Of a stretch of DNA of 64,000 nt, positions 53,471 to 63,623 are shown one piece after another. The translations under genes and the position numbers were made by a program. Where the stretch lies: the NCBI GenBank assembly GCA_032717465.1, contig CM064632.1:23419465-23483464 (forward strand). The letters are read 5' to 3'. This DNA comes from Coenobita brevimanus. Its lineage: Eukaryota > Arthropoda > Malacostraca > Decapoda > Coenobitidae. The first letter of the stretch is position 1. Each line of letters opens with the position of its first letter. The notes under the pieces are model-generated. The model was not told where the DNA came from. It saw only the letters and a list, made by a program, of their open reading frames with translations, and ran no database searches.

Positions 53471-53704
53471 CACAGGGTGGCTCATAAATAGCACTCCACT
53501 AGACGCTCGCCTGATGATGTTTTGTGTGTTGTGGGAACCGCTCAGTCTGCTGGTGTGGAAGTGGGTGTGGCAATGGACTGGTAAAAGAATAAATGATGCA
53601 AAACAGACATTGATAACTAAGGATGAAACACTACGATGTCTCCTGAGCATCTTGGGTTACTGAACCAAAATGTGTAGATATTAAACAGATTTACGTAACT
53701 TAAG

Positions 53705-54035
53705 AAAAACTAAGATGTAAGATATAAAATTAATCGCTTACGAAGAGGAGTTACGAACGGTGTAAAAATAAATAGTTTAGGAAGAGGTGATACGACAGAT
53801 TTAAGATGTAGAGTAAATCGCTTAGGAAGGGAAATTATGAAAGCTTTTTATGTAAAATAAATCACTTGAGAAGGGATGTTACGAAAGGTTTAAGATGTAA
53901 AAGAAATCACTGAAGGAGAAAAGTTCTGAATGATCTAAGATGTAGAATAAATCGCCTAGGGAGAGAAGTTACGAAAGGTTAGATGCAAAATAAATCGCTT
54001 GGGAAGAAGAGTTAGGAAATTATTCACCAAAGGAG
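53705..54035. repeat. Tandem array of ~45-bp units derived from one end of the family M MITE
   Basis: About seven units of the form AAGATGTAAAATAAATCGCT followed by TAGGAAGAG..GTTACGAAAGG. The core ATAAATCGCTTAGGAAGAG matches the right arm of family M elements (for example 27470-27490). The last unit continues into CACCAAAGGAGAATACAAG, resembling the element's terminus (GACGAGAATAC). Confidence 0.82.
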
Positions 54036-54149
54036 AATACAAGTGTCGTAGGGAAGGTCCAATTTCCATCCCGTAAGTAGCAATTAAACTGAAATGGCTG
54101 TGTGACTCAAAGAAAACGGGATTTGGGTAAAGAGGGGGACTTGGGTAAG

Positions 54150-54672
54150 GTGATAAGAGGCAGGAATGAGGTGATAAAAGATAAGGGTAGGTGATAAATG
54201 ATAATGGTAGAGGTCATGGTTACGGTGATGATAGGCGGGAGTGAGGGGATAAATGATAAGGGTAGAGGGATTTTGGTAAGGTGATAAAGAGACAGGAGTG
54301 AGGTGATAAATGATATAAGAGGCAGGAGTGAGGTGATAAATGATATAAGAGGCAGGAGTGAGGTGATAAATGATATAAGAGGCAGGAGTGAGGTGATAAA
54401 TGATATAAGAGGCAGGAGTGAGGTGATAAATGATCTATTAGGCAGGAGTGAGGTGATAAACGATATAAGAGGCAGGAGTGAGGTGATATAAGAGGCAGGA
54501 GTGAGGTGATAAATGATATAAGAGGCAGGAGTGAGGTGATAAATGATATAAGAGGCAGGAGTGAGATGATAAATGATATAAGAGGCAGGAGTGAGGTGAT
54601 AAATGATATAAGAGGCAGGAGTGAGGTGATAAATGATATAAGAGGCAGGAGTGAGGTGATAAATGATAAGGG
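54150..54672. repeat. 30-bp minisatellite (GAGGCAGGAGTGAGGTGATA)
   Basis: About 12-13 head-to-tail units of 30 bp between 54285 and 54672 (GAGGCAGGAGTGAGGTGATA plus AATGATATAA). Most are near-identical, one lacks ten bases and one has CTATT. Degenerate related units extend left to about 54150. The repeating Gly-Arg-Ser-Glu-Val-Ile frame is a by-product. Confidence 0.95.
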
Positions 54673-55440
54673 TAGATCAAGAGAGAGTAGATGAAGAAAC
54701 AGTTGGGACTGTATGAGAGTCATTAAGGGGTGTGGGGAGGGTAAGCTGACCAGGAGGCAAGTGTGAAGTGATACACCATGAGGGATGAAGGTCCGAGATA
54801 ACCGGTGAAAGTGGAGAGAGTAATTATGAAGGCATAATATAGGTGAAGTTAAACAGAAAAGGTGAAAGTAGAAAGAGAAGTGAAGAAAAAACGTAAGGTA
54901 AAACAGAAATGGTGAATGTCGGAAGAGAGAAATAAGGGATAGTTAATGAGAAGCAAAACAGAAAAGATGCATTTCTGTTCGTTGGAACACGAGTCTTGAT
55001 GAGGCACATGGAGATACGGGGTGAAAGGAAGACTAAAATAAATGTAAGGTGATAAACGATAGGGGAACGATAAAAGGGAGTCAACAGATAAACAGACAGA
55101 TTTACGCCTATCCAGTGTACAAGAGTACGAGAAAAGAAAAGGGGAAGACATAGGGAAGCTGCAGTAGTGGGGGTGGCGTCGTAAATGCAAATAATGAGGT
55201 AAGGAGAATGATGTTAATTATTTCCTTGAGCACGAACCAGAATAGTCGACGTTATTATCCAAGTCCCCAATCACACTGCTGAAGAAGAACAAGGGTTACA
55301 CAGAGTAAGAGAGGTCTGGGATGATAAAGGAGATGGGGTGGCGAGATGAGAAGCTGTACTCATGACGAGATACAAGAACAACGAAAGGAATGTGAGGTGT
55401 GGAAGGTAGGAATATGAGGCTGGGCGGTGGGAAGCAGTTG
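54673..55440. other. Non-coding purine-leaning sequence
   Basis: No recognised gene. AGTGAGGTGATAAACGATA-like words near 55040-55070 are outliers of the 30-bp minisatellite. Confidence 0.5.
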
Positions 55441-55885
55441 GAATGTAAGGGAAGGTCAGGAGGATGGTTGGGTCAGGAGGATGGTAGGGTCGGGAGGAGG
55501 GTGAAGAAGGGTTGAGACTGGAGCAGGATTGTGAGGGAGGGTGGAGTGGGGTTGGGGACGGGAATAAGATTATAAGGGAGGGTGGAGTGGGTTAGGGGAC
55601 GGCAGTAGGATTATGAGGGAGGGTGGAGTTGTGATGGTGGCGAGAGAAGGATTATAAGGGAGGGTGGAGTGGGGTTGGGGGCGGGAGTAGGACTATAAGG
55701 GTGGGTGGAGTGGGGATGGTGGCAGGAGCAGGACTATAAAAGGAGGGTGGAGTGGAGTTGGTGGCTGGAGTAGGATTATGAGGGAGGGTGGAGTGGGGTA
55801 GCGGGGACGGTGGAGGATTATGAGAGAGGGTGGAGTGGGGTTGGGGGCAGGAGTGAGATTATGAGAGAGGATGGGGGTGGTGGTA
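55440..55885. repeat. ~40-bp G-rich minisatellite next to the receptor exon
   Basis: About ten units of GGGAGGGTGGAGTGGGGTTG followed by GGG.CGGGAGTAGGATTATGA. It ends within ten bases of the splice donor of the 55891-56011 exon, on the intron side. Confidence 0.9.
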
Positions 55886-55890
55886 CTCAC

Positions 55891-56011
55891 AAGGCCGGAC
55901 ATAAGGTAGTAGTAGTTGCGTCGACCCATATGCACGTCCCTTACATGGCCAATTATAAGACTCTTGGCCATCTCCGTGCTGCAGTCCAACACCACGTACT
56001 TTTGGGTCCAC
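55891..56011 (-). CDS. Ionotropic glutamate receptor (AMPA/kainate type), ATD exon, upstream one
   Basis: A 121-bp internal exon: one base completing a codon plus 40 codons, so it begins in phase 2 and ends in phase 0. The acceptor is ttcttTCAG at 56012-56020 and the donor GTGAGT at 55885-55890. It encodes WTQKYVVLDCSTEMAKSLII, GHVRDVHMGRR and NYYYLMSGL. The VVLDCS...GRRNYYYLMSGL segment is the lobe-2 strand-helix-strand of glutamate receptor amino-terminal domains, directly before the VMD..W...GAVNITGFRIVD segment carried by the next exon. Frame, phase, strand and order all agree with one gene. The preceding exon is not visible in the 8 kb to its right. Confidence 0.85.
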
Positions 56012-56059
56012 CTGAAAGAAGACAGTGGGAATGAATTACACGTCAACAGATGAATATTA

Positions 56060-56220
56060 ATGGGCTCGGTCACTGAAAGATTTACATGTGAATATATAGG
56101 TTAATAATAATGTGCTCAGCTAATGAAGATTTACAAGTGAATCCAATGTAAATAATAATATGCTTGGCTACTGAAAGATTTACAAGTTAAAATACAAACA
56201 TTAATGTGCTTGGCTATTGC
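56060..56220. repeat. Three ~48-bp tandem units in the upstream intron
   Basis: The words ACTGAAAGATTTACAAGTGA and TTAATAATAATGTGCTCGGC alternate three times with small changes. Confidence 0.75.
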
Positions 56221-56830
56221 TTTTTTATATATACAGTGGGCATAAAAATCGATTCACTTCCTTACGATATATAACGAGGATGAGTAAAGATTTGAAAATC
56301 CAGCAATGCAACCTTAGGAACAAAACAGTCTTTCCAGAATATAATGTAGGGTTCCGATTTGATTCGATTCTAAAGTTGAGCGATATTTCTGTCCGCAAAT
56401 GTATTTTTTTTTTTAATTCACTCGTAACACACGGGGCGCATATTTCGCAACTTTCATATATTTCAGAACCTTTATTTCCGTGCATCGCATGTAAATCAGA
56501 TACATATTTGCTTTTCACACCAAGGTCAAAGTTTGGCACTGCACCTTCTTCAATCCCACTGAGGAAAGGGGGGGGGGGTTATTTCCTCAGTATCTCTACT
56601 TACAAGAGGCGACTAAAAGGGGCCCTTCTGTCTCCAGTCATTCTCTCCATACTGTCCTTCTCTTTTGTTCTACCTCTCCGCATGATATTTCCGTGTTTCT
56701 CTCCGTCATTATTTTCCATCTATCAGGTTACACATCTGGCTTCATGACATGAAATAGTATAAGGATCTCCCATTTCCGTTGACGCTTCTTTCCTTCCTGG
56801 GTCAAGTCTTTCAGCAAACTCACCAATCAA
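56221..56830. other. Non-coding sequence; possible transposon end at 56231
   Basis: ATATATACAGTGGGCATAAA at 56225-56244 resembles a Tc1/mariner-type TA-CAGT terminus but no matching end was found. A frame at 56217-56747 lacks any known domain. No gene called. Confidence 0.4.
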
Positions 56831-56835
56831 GTCAG

Positions 56836-57075
56836 GTCTACGCCAAGACCACTTCATTGTCAACACCAAAACCACTTCAAAGCCAACGCCACTTCAACGT
56901 CATGACGATTTCAACGCCAAGACCACTTCAACTCCAAGACCACTTCAACGCCAAGGCCACTTCAAAACGCCAAGACCACTTCAACGCCAAGGCCACTTCA
57001 AAACGCCAAGACCACTTCAACGCCAAGACCACTTCAACGCCAAGACAATGCCAAGACCACTTCAACGCCAAGAGT
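56836..57075. repeat. 17-bp minisatellite (ACGCCAAGACCACTTCA)
   Basis: About 13 units of 17 bp with variants (AAGGCC, AAAACGCC). Confidence 0.93.
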
Positions 57076-57299
57076 TGTTAAAACCACTTCCACATCTCTC
57101 TCCGCATTTCTGTTCCATTACTGGTCTTATATCTTTGCTCTGAATTAGTGTCATATGGTCTTTGTAACCTGGCGCTCACAATACATTCATTTCAATCTTT
57201 TTCAAGCCCTTTTTTTATTAAAAAAAAAAAAAAAAAAAAGGTTCCGGTGATCTGCTACGTTCGAATGCATTTTTGAAAATGCTGAATATCTTCGTAATC

Positions 57300-57660
57300 A
57301 TTACTATTATTATTAATATTATTATTATTATTATTACTTCCGTTCACCCCTGTCCGTTTGTTTGTTTGTTGGTTGGCTGGTTTGTGAGCAAGATTACACA
57401 AAAACTACTGACCGGATTTCCACGAAACTTGGTAGAAGAATGGGCCTTGGCCAAGACTACACTCCAATGAATTTGGGTGCGGATCCGGATACAGGTGCGG
57501 ATCCAGGAATTTTTTTCTCACTTTCTTTAACACTGCGACACAGGGAGTTGGCGGAGGTATGCTCTCTACTGAGTGCCATTCTAGTTATTATTATTATTAT
57601 AATTATTATTATTATTATTTCCTTTTTTTTATTATTATTATCATCATCATCATCATTGTT
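57300..57660 (-). repeat. Interspersed repeat related to 7626-8005, between (ATT)n runs
   Basis: 57340-57590 reads GTCCGTTTGTTTGTTTGTTG, then ACTACTGACCGGATTTCCAC, GGTGCGGATCCGGAT, TTGGCGGAGGTATGCTCTCT and ACTGAGTGCCATTCTAG. The last two are the reverse complement of the start of the 7626 copy. (ATT)n runs flank it at about 57306-57338 and 57586-57620, and a poly-A run lies at 57222-57239. Confidence 0.72.
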
Positions 57661-57851
57661 ATTAAATAGTAACAAGTATTTGAAATTGCTGAAGCAATAT
57701 TCAAAGAATTCCACATTCCAAACGAAAATGCTTTTATCACTGTAGACCTAATATTAAGGGACTTTTGGTATTACTTAAAATGTTTACGGATTTTGACTTC
57801 CTATTTCTCCCATCTTTCCTGTCGCTAATTATTGCTTTTCTTTCCGTTACA

Positions 57852-58072
57852 GGTGGCTTTACATTGAGTGACAAGCCAAATGGTTTCCTGTACGCCAAGA
57901 AACCATTTACAACGCTGGGTGGTAGCCATATAACCGAACCATGCGTGTTCCCTACGTGTCAAGTGGGTCGGTGGAGGGTTAGTGCCCCTCCCTGTAAAAC
58001 AAATAACTCAGAGTCAAATGGCCACCCCGTACGGGATTATGGCGTCTGGCAATAGATAGATAGATAGACTTG
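57852..58072 (+). mobile_element. SINE-like element, family S (longest copy)
   Basis: About 220 bp: GTGACAAGCCAAATGGTTTC, CAAGAAACCATTTACAACGC, CGGTGGAGGGTTAGTGCCCC, then GGCCACCCCGTACGGGATTA, TGGCGTCTGGCAATAG and (ATAG)n. The last ~45 bp before the tail match the 3' end of the family L LINE. I see no convincing A/B boxes, so the head may be truncated or not tRNA-derived. Confidence 0.82.
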
Positions 58073-58504
58073 CGACCTTGAGATCAAGATCGAGGTCATT
58101 CATACCATGCATATCATGTTCACTCCTGACCCACTACACTTCCACCAAGTTTGGTCAAAATCGGCTAAATCCTTTCTAATTTAGCATTTTCATACATGCA
58201 GCGCCCATTCTGCTTTTCCTCAATATCTCAAAAAGTATTTGTTGAACTCAGTATCAATACCCAGCTCCACTAGTATATGCTGATGACTACATACTGGAAC
58301 ATTTGCAATGCAATCGATTCAGTAGTTTTTGCAGCGCAAGAGAGCGAAAATTTGAAAATAACGGAGGGCGCTTGTGTGGCGCTTGTGCTAGAAAAATTTT
58401 TTGCCAAAAGATGCCTTAAGCCAAGATACATCACTCCTGAAAATTTCAAGTCTCTCTCTCGAACGGTCTTCGAATGCCAGCCTTCTAGATCCCCTCCCCC
58501 CCCG

Positions 58505-58548
<44 letters not shown>

Positions 58549-58709
58549 TTAAAATATAACTCCACAGAAAATGGAATTCTTAATGTTAATGAAAAAATGA
58601 TAATAACAAGACTGACCACGTGAAAAAACTGTATTTTCCAGGAAATATTTGAAAATCAAAACTATCCATTAATTTTAAGGGGTCTGATCACCCTGCGTTT
58701 ACATGTCTG
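58073..58709. other. Non-coding sequence with (TA)n run
   Basis: GATCAAGATCGAGGTCATTC and CACCAAGTTTGGTCAAAAT suggest another old dispersed repeat at about 58076-58260. (TA)n at 58509-58545. No gene. Confidence 0.55.
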
Positions 58710-58928
58710 AGGCATTCTCGGTGATTAGGGAAGCTCCCTATCCCCTTCCTTAGCGATTTAGTTTTGGATACGGCTAGTTAATATCATTCTGTACGCTATA
58801 GATCCATAGTATAACGATACTACAACGATTTAAGCAACACAGAAATGGACGGCACTATGTAATCGGCATGATAAATTGCTTTGAATGAGGTGCTAGGGAG
58901 CCTCCTTAACCTACGACAATACCGGCCT
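58710..58928. mobile_element. MITE-like element, family M (copy 5)
   Basis: Left GGCATTCTCGGTGATTAGGG, right CCTACGACAATACCGGCC, inner TAGCGATTTAGTTTTGG and TGATAAATTGCTTTGAATG. The most diverged intact-length copy (about 219 bp). Confidence 0.82.
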
Positions 58929-59334
58929 AAATCATTGGGAGATAAAGACTAACAGGTAGCTCATTCTAGAACTTAGCTGTTGCATTTTTCAAGGACAGAG
59001 TATCGGTGAACTCTTGGATTGTAGAGTTGGCAGAAAAAGGATGACAGTGATAATGAAGATATAAACTACTGATTTTTTTTTTTTTTTTTTCATTATAAGA
59101 GTTTGACCATTTTCAGGATAATATTCTTTCTGATATATTGAACTACCTAAATATTACGAATTTATATATGAATACAATAAACTAAGAACTTTATCCCCTT
59201 CAGCAATGGACCTATTTTCTAATTCTGTTCTTATCACTGCCATGTTATCCAATTCAGCAATGGGTGATAACTATCGTAGTACAGGGGTTAACCACTTCGG
59301 TCTGATGATGTATTTTGCAGTCTATTCTTCCAAA

Positions 59335-59540
59335 ATTCAGATGGTGCTGGAGTGGGACGCTTTCATGTGATGGCACCGATGATAACCAGGTGGCTTTCAC
59401 TGCCCTCTTACACAATCGTCCCTCAATTACCTCCCTATCCCCTGAAAAGAAGATGGTGTGCTGCAGGAGACAAGCTTCAGCCTGCAGTCCACTGGGTTCA
59501 CGTTTCAGATCAACCAGGAGCTACCACCACCACCACCACC
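59335..59540 (+). mobile_element. Retroposon-like repeat, family T (copy 2)
   Basis: GGGACGCTTTCATGTGATGG, TCGTCCCTCAATTACCTCCC, CAAGCTTCAGCCTGCAGTCC and GGTTCACGTTTCAGATCAAC, then (CCA)5 at 59524-59540. Confidence 0.8.
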
Positions 59541-59541
59541 T

Positions 59542-59690
59542 TCAGATGATTTCACTGAACTCTGGAAAGATGCCATTCATCTTTCCTGGAAAAGATAAAG
59601 ACAAATCCACCTTCGGCGTGGGCCTGTTGTGAAGGAGGTACGAGGTGTTGGCATCAAGCCACTCTATCTCCATTAAAAAGAAACTGCAGG
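59542..59690 (-). other. Coding-like segment, possible unassigned exon
   Basis: On the minus strand a frame reads MEIEWLDANTSYLLHN then RPTPKVDLSLSFPGKMNGIF and stops at 59542. Codon choice (GCC AAC ACC TCG TAC CTC) looks coding, unlike the neighbourhood, and TTTCCCTGCAG at about 59682-59692 could serve as acceptor. It matches no domain I recognise and not the receptor region expected next. It may be chance or an old element. Confidence 0.2.
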
Positions 59691-59784
59691 GAAATTCCAG
59701 TTTCGTTACTTGAGCCCTGTGTCTCAGCAGGACGCCACATGCAACCGCACGCAAGCACACAACTTCACATACAGACTAGAAAAG

Positions 59785-59848
<64 letters not shown>
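59785..59848. repeat. (CA)n run
   Basis: Uninterrupted 64-bp dinucleotide run. Confidence 0.97.
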
Positions 59849-59849
<1 letters not shown>

Positions 59850-60331
59850 CGACATTCACATGTAGATGGTTCGCCTTGCCTTCCGGGCAAGTCGAAAACA
59901 ACCTTGCTTTCCCGAAATTTTCTCCGCCTTATCTTCCTCGCGTCGATCCAGCCTATCTCGACTTTCTCTTATTCATCGTCAGTTTTCTCTTATGTTGCTT
60001 ACGTGGACCCCCCCCCCTCTCTCTCTCTCTCTCTCCAATTATCAACCCCTTCAGGACGAGTCAGAGTCGGTCCTTCCCTCCCGCACAAGAAAATAAAATC
60101 ACAGCAAAAAATACGGGTTAAAACAGAGGCCTGGAAACGTGAGGAAATATGGGCAGTAAATTGTTTGTGTGTGTGAGGGCAAGGGGTGTCCTAATGCTGC
60201 TAAAGTCCTCTGATCTGACTTTCTATTTATAAGCACCGCATTCCATGTGGTACGTGACATTACCTTTCTATAGGCGATTTATTCAGCACGCTACACCTTA
60301 CCTTTCTCTATGATATTCACATCACTAACAT

Positions 60332-60332
<1 letters not shown>

Positions 60333-60393
<61 letters not shown>

Positions 60394-60422
60394 GCGCACT
60401 TGTATATACGAGTACATAATAC

Positions 60423-60461
<39 letters not shown>
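60333..60461. repeat. (CA)n-(CG)n and (GA)n runs
   Basis: (CA)n at 60333-60379 turns into (CG)n at 60379-60398, a CpG-dense and Z-DNA-prone stretch. (GA)n is at 60426-60461. Confidence 0.95.
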
Positions 60462-60463
<2 letters not shown>

Positions 60464-60479
60464 ACATGTCTAGAAGACT

Positions 60480-60900
60480 TGACGGAACTAGGCATTTTCA
60501 AGGGGAATCCCAGGGTTTGGACTTATGAACTTAAGTGATTATGAGCCTGTAGGCGCAGGGTGGTACGCGAAGTAACTTTCCAGCAACACCCCACCTGCAG
60601 GAACCCAGGGATTCGAGTGATAATACACTGATAATTTTTTCAGTTTCTATATTTCACTGAAAGTCCGGGCTCAGTATATTGGAGAGAACTTGGCATTTTC
60701 AAAAGTTAATTATCGGGAGAAACCTGGGGCTTAGACTTAAGATCTTTAGGAGTATAAGCCAATAGGCGGAGGTCAGTGCGCTAAGAACATATCCCTTCCA
60801 GTTCAGCAAGTCTCTGATAAGCTGAATAATTCACTAGGAGGGCAAAAATTTACTAATAATGAATTTTAACAATCTTAACCCTTTATTAATCTTTTCACTA
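60480..60900. repeat. ~200-bp degenerate tandem duplication
   Basis: GGAACTAGGCATTTTCAAGG...GGGTTTGGACTTATGA...GCCTGTAGGCGCAGGG (60484-60570) is echoed by GAACTTGGCATTTTCAAAAG...GGGGCTTAGACTTAAGA...GCCAATAGGCGGAGG (60687-60775). Confidence 0.7.
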
Positions 60901-60944
60901 CGATGACATTTTGTCTGTCCTTGCTGCTACCAGACCCTTTTATC

Positions 60945-61497
60945 CAACTTAGGCCAACACCCCAGCAGTGGTGTTATTGAAGGTGTTATTTAACCCATCC
61001 AACTTAGGCCAACACCTCAGCAGTGGTGTTATTGAAGGTGTTATTTAACCCATCCAACTTAGGCCAACACCCCAGCAGTGGTGTTATTGAAGGTGTTATT
61101 TAACACATCCAACTTAGGCCAACACCCCAGCAGTGGTGTTATTGAAGGTGTTATTTAACCCATCCAACTTAGGCCAACACCCCAGCAGTGGTGTTATTGA
61201 AGGTGTTATTTAACCCATCCAACTTAGGCCAACACCCCAGCAGTGGTGTTATTGAAGGTGTTATTTAACACATCCAACTTAGGCCAACACGCCAGCAGTG
61301 GTGTTATTGAAGGTGTTATTTAACCCATCCAACTTAGGCCAACACCCCAGCAGTGGTGTTATTGAAGGTGTTATTTAACCCATCCAACTTAGGCCAACAC
61401 CCCAGCAGTGGTGTTATTGAAGGTGTTATTTAACCCATCCAACTTAGGCCAACACCCCAGCAGTGGTGTTATTGAGGGTGTTATTTAACACATCCAG
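60945..61497. repeat. 55-bp tandem satellite, about ten units
   Basis: Ten nearly identical 55-bp units: CCAACTTAGGCCAACACCCC, AGCAGTGGTGTTATTGAAGG, TGTTATTTAACCCAT. Only a handful of substitutions are visible (CCCATCC/CACATCC, CCCC/CGCC, GAAGG/GAGGG). Each unit ends with GGTGTTATTGAAGGTGTTAT, itself an internal duplication. Confidence 0.97.
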
Positions 61498-61905
61498 CTA
61501 ACAAAGCCTCTTCTGAGCTAAGTTAAATGGCCAAGTAGCAGCCAGAATAAACACCAAAACCAGTGACGGGAGTGAAGGCGTTAACCCAGATCCCTGTAAC
61601 CTCGTGTGTGTCGTGGATTTCTCTGAGCTAAATATACATCCTTGACGTCTGCAGGGGCGATATGAAAAGTCTGTATTGCACAGCCAGTGACAAAGATATC
61701 TAAAAACAATACTGCATGGGATGTGCCAGGTGGTGAACTCACTTATATATTCACACAATACATACAGTATATACACTACATACCAGATTTATTCATTTCT
61801 GGAGAGCGTAGTGAGGAAGTTCAAAAAGGTTACGTGCAACACCAAGAGTTCGAAAGATTATTTTAAGCTCAATAAAATTGGTCAAGAAGTAGCAAGAAGA
61901 GAGTC
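61498..61905. other. Non-coding sequence
   Basis: Unique-looking; no gene or repeat recognised. Confidence 0.5.
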
Positions 61906-62415
61906 TATTACCAGCCGAGAGAGCGAAGCTGGTATTGTTTTCAGTTTGTCTGTCTGTGTGTCTGTCTATCTGTGTGTCTGTCTGTGTGTGTGTCTTGCTA
62001 GCACGATAACTTCCCAACCGCTCAGGATATCATCACAAACTTTTACAGGTGTGTATTAGTAAAAAAATCGATCACGAGTTCGAAATTGGTGAAAGCAGGT
62101 CAAGGTCAGTCTGTCTGTAACACAACTTCGCAACCGCTCAAGATATCACAAAATTTTACAGATGTGTAGTTGGGATGAAAATCTCCTACGAGTTCGAAAC
62201 TGGTGAAAGATAGTCAAGGTCTGTGTGTCTGTTACCACGATAACTTCGCAACCGCTCAAGATATCATCACAAAATTTTAAAAAGGTGTGTAGCATGAATG
62301 AAAATCTGCGAGTTCGAAATTGGTGAAAGTAGGTCAAGGTCAAGGTTATATTCCGAGCCGCGCTAGATGTGTATAGGCTCACGGCTGGTGTTATTCCCCC
62401 CTAGGGAAAACCTCT
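61906..62415 (+). repeat. Dispersed repeat with three ~115-bp internal units
   Basis: Starts near GAGAGCGAAGCTGGTATTGT and has a GTCTGTCTGTGTGTCTGTC segment. Three units then carry ACGATAACTTC[C/G]CAACCGCTC, ATCACAAAATTTTACAG, GAGTTCGAAATTGGTGAAAG and AGGTCAAGGTCAGTCTGTCT. It ends GCTCACGGCTGGTG...CCCTAGGGAAAACCTCTAG. Non-coding, probably an old mobile element. Confidence 0.75.
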
Positions 62416-62429
62416 AGTTATTACTGGCG

Positions 62430-62590
62430 GCAGCGCCGGCGACGGCGGCGGCGGTAGCAGCAGCAGTTGTTGTTGTCATTGCATCGTAGTTGTGGTTGTT
62501 GTTGTAGCTGTTGTTTGTGGTTTGTTATTGTAGGTGTTATTGTTGAAGTTGTTAAAATTATTGCTGCTGCTGCTGCTGTTGTTGTAGCCC
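62430..62590. repeat. GCG/GCA and GTT/GCT triplet array
   Basis: GGCGGCAGCGCCGGCGACGG, then CAGCAGCAG, then GTTGTTGTAG-type and (GCT)n triplets. Read on the minus strand, this is the 3' tail side of the family T copy that follows. Confidence 0.88.
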
Positions 62591-62762
62591 CAGGTTCATC
62601 TGAAATGTGAACTCAGTGGACTACAGGCTGTTGTCCACCATCCTCTTTTTGGGGGATAGGAAGTAGATGAGGGACGTTTACATATGCAGGCAGTTAGGCC
62701 GCCCTGTTATGTCAGTGCCACCACGTGAAGGCAGCCCTCACTAGAACCAGAGGAAAACATTG
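62590..62762 (-). mobile_element. Retroposon-like repeat, family T (copy 3)
   Basis: On the minus strand: GGCTGCCTTCACGTGGTGGC, AACGTCCCTCATCTACTTCC, ACAGCCTGTAGTCCACTGAG and TTCACATTTCAGATGAACC, then CAACAACAGCAGCAGCAGC. Confidence 0.82.
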
Positions 62763-62768
62763 CAAGAG

Positions 62769-62769
<1 letters not shown>

Positions 62770-62818
<49 letters not shown>
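62770..62818. repeat. (TA)n run
   Basis: Uninterrupted (TA)n of about 49 bp. Confidence 0.97.
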
Positions 62819-62820
<2 letters not shown>

Positions 62821-63570
62821 TCACACATGACCTACGTAAAGTAATCCATTCCCTCTCAGAAAAAAATCGAAATCCTTCCACTACGATGACGTCGTTTTTA
62901 TATTGGGCAGTTTTTTAAGGGGATTAATCAACGGGGCTAATTTACGGCGTGTCTAATTCCTCCAGTTTAAAAATCCCTAAGTCGAATAAAATCTGTTGGT
63001 AGTAGCCAAAATAAAGTAGAGAAAGACTTTACTGGAGTGTTTTTTGTATGCGATTCTCAGCAATGATATCCTAGTCCATTCACCAACGCCGTACAGTCTG
63101 CACTAATGCCCTCCCACCATACCGAATACTTGCTGGGAGGTTTCATTCAGGACTGATGTGATAATATTATTATTATTATTATTACTTTTGTCGGTGGGTT
63201 TTGTGTCCAGTTTCAGTTTGTTTTAATGCAACTCTTCACCGAACTGTTCCCTTCCCTAACCTGGAATCGATCATGGGGCTTTACAGACACCAGCCAACTT
63301 CTCCTACCACTCAACCACCACTTATCCTCAGACTAAACAGACTCACTGCAATGAAGAAGTTAACGTGTTTGTATTTACCAAACTGCTTTACTGAAAATTA
63401 GGGAATATTTAACACAGTCGTTTTAAGATTTATACCCACATTGGAAAAGCTGTTTACTGGGAAGTTAAAACAGCTTCGATCCAACTTGCACTCTCTCCTG
63501 ATAAGACGAGAGACGAATATACAGTATGTGTGTACAGTATATACAGCAGTGAGACTAGGGAAGCAGCAGG
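62819..63570. other. Non-coding sequence
   Basis: No gene recognised. A short (ATT)n run at 63163-63185. Confidence 0.5.

Positions 63571-63572
<2 letters not shown>

Positions 63573-63623
<51 letters not shown>

Noticed and set aside
57852..58072. tRNA-derived SINE head with A and B boxes
   Set aside because: I could not find convincing A/B box spacing, so the element is called only SINE-like.
54285..61497. 30-bp and 55-bp arrays as CRISPR arrays
   Set aside because: Units are head-to-tail with no unique spacers.
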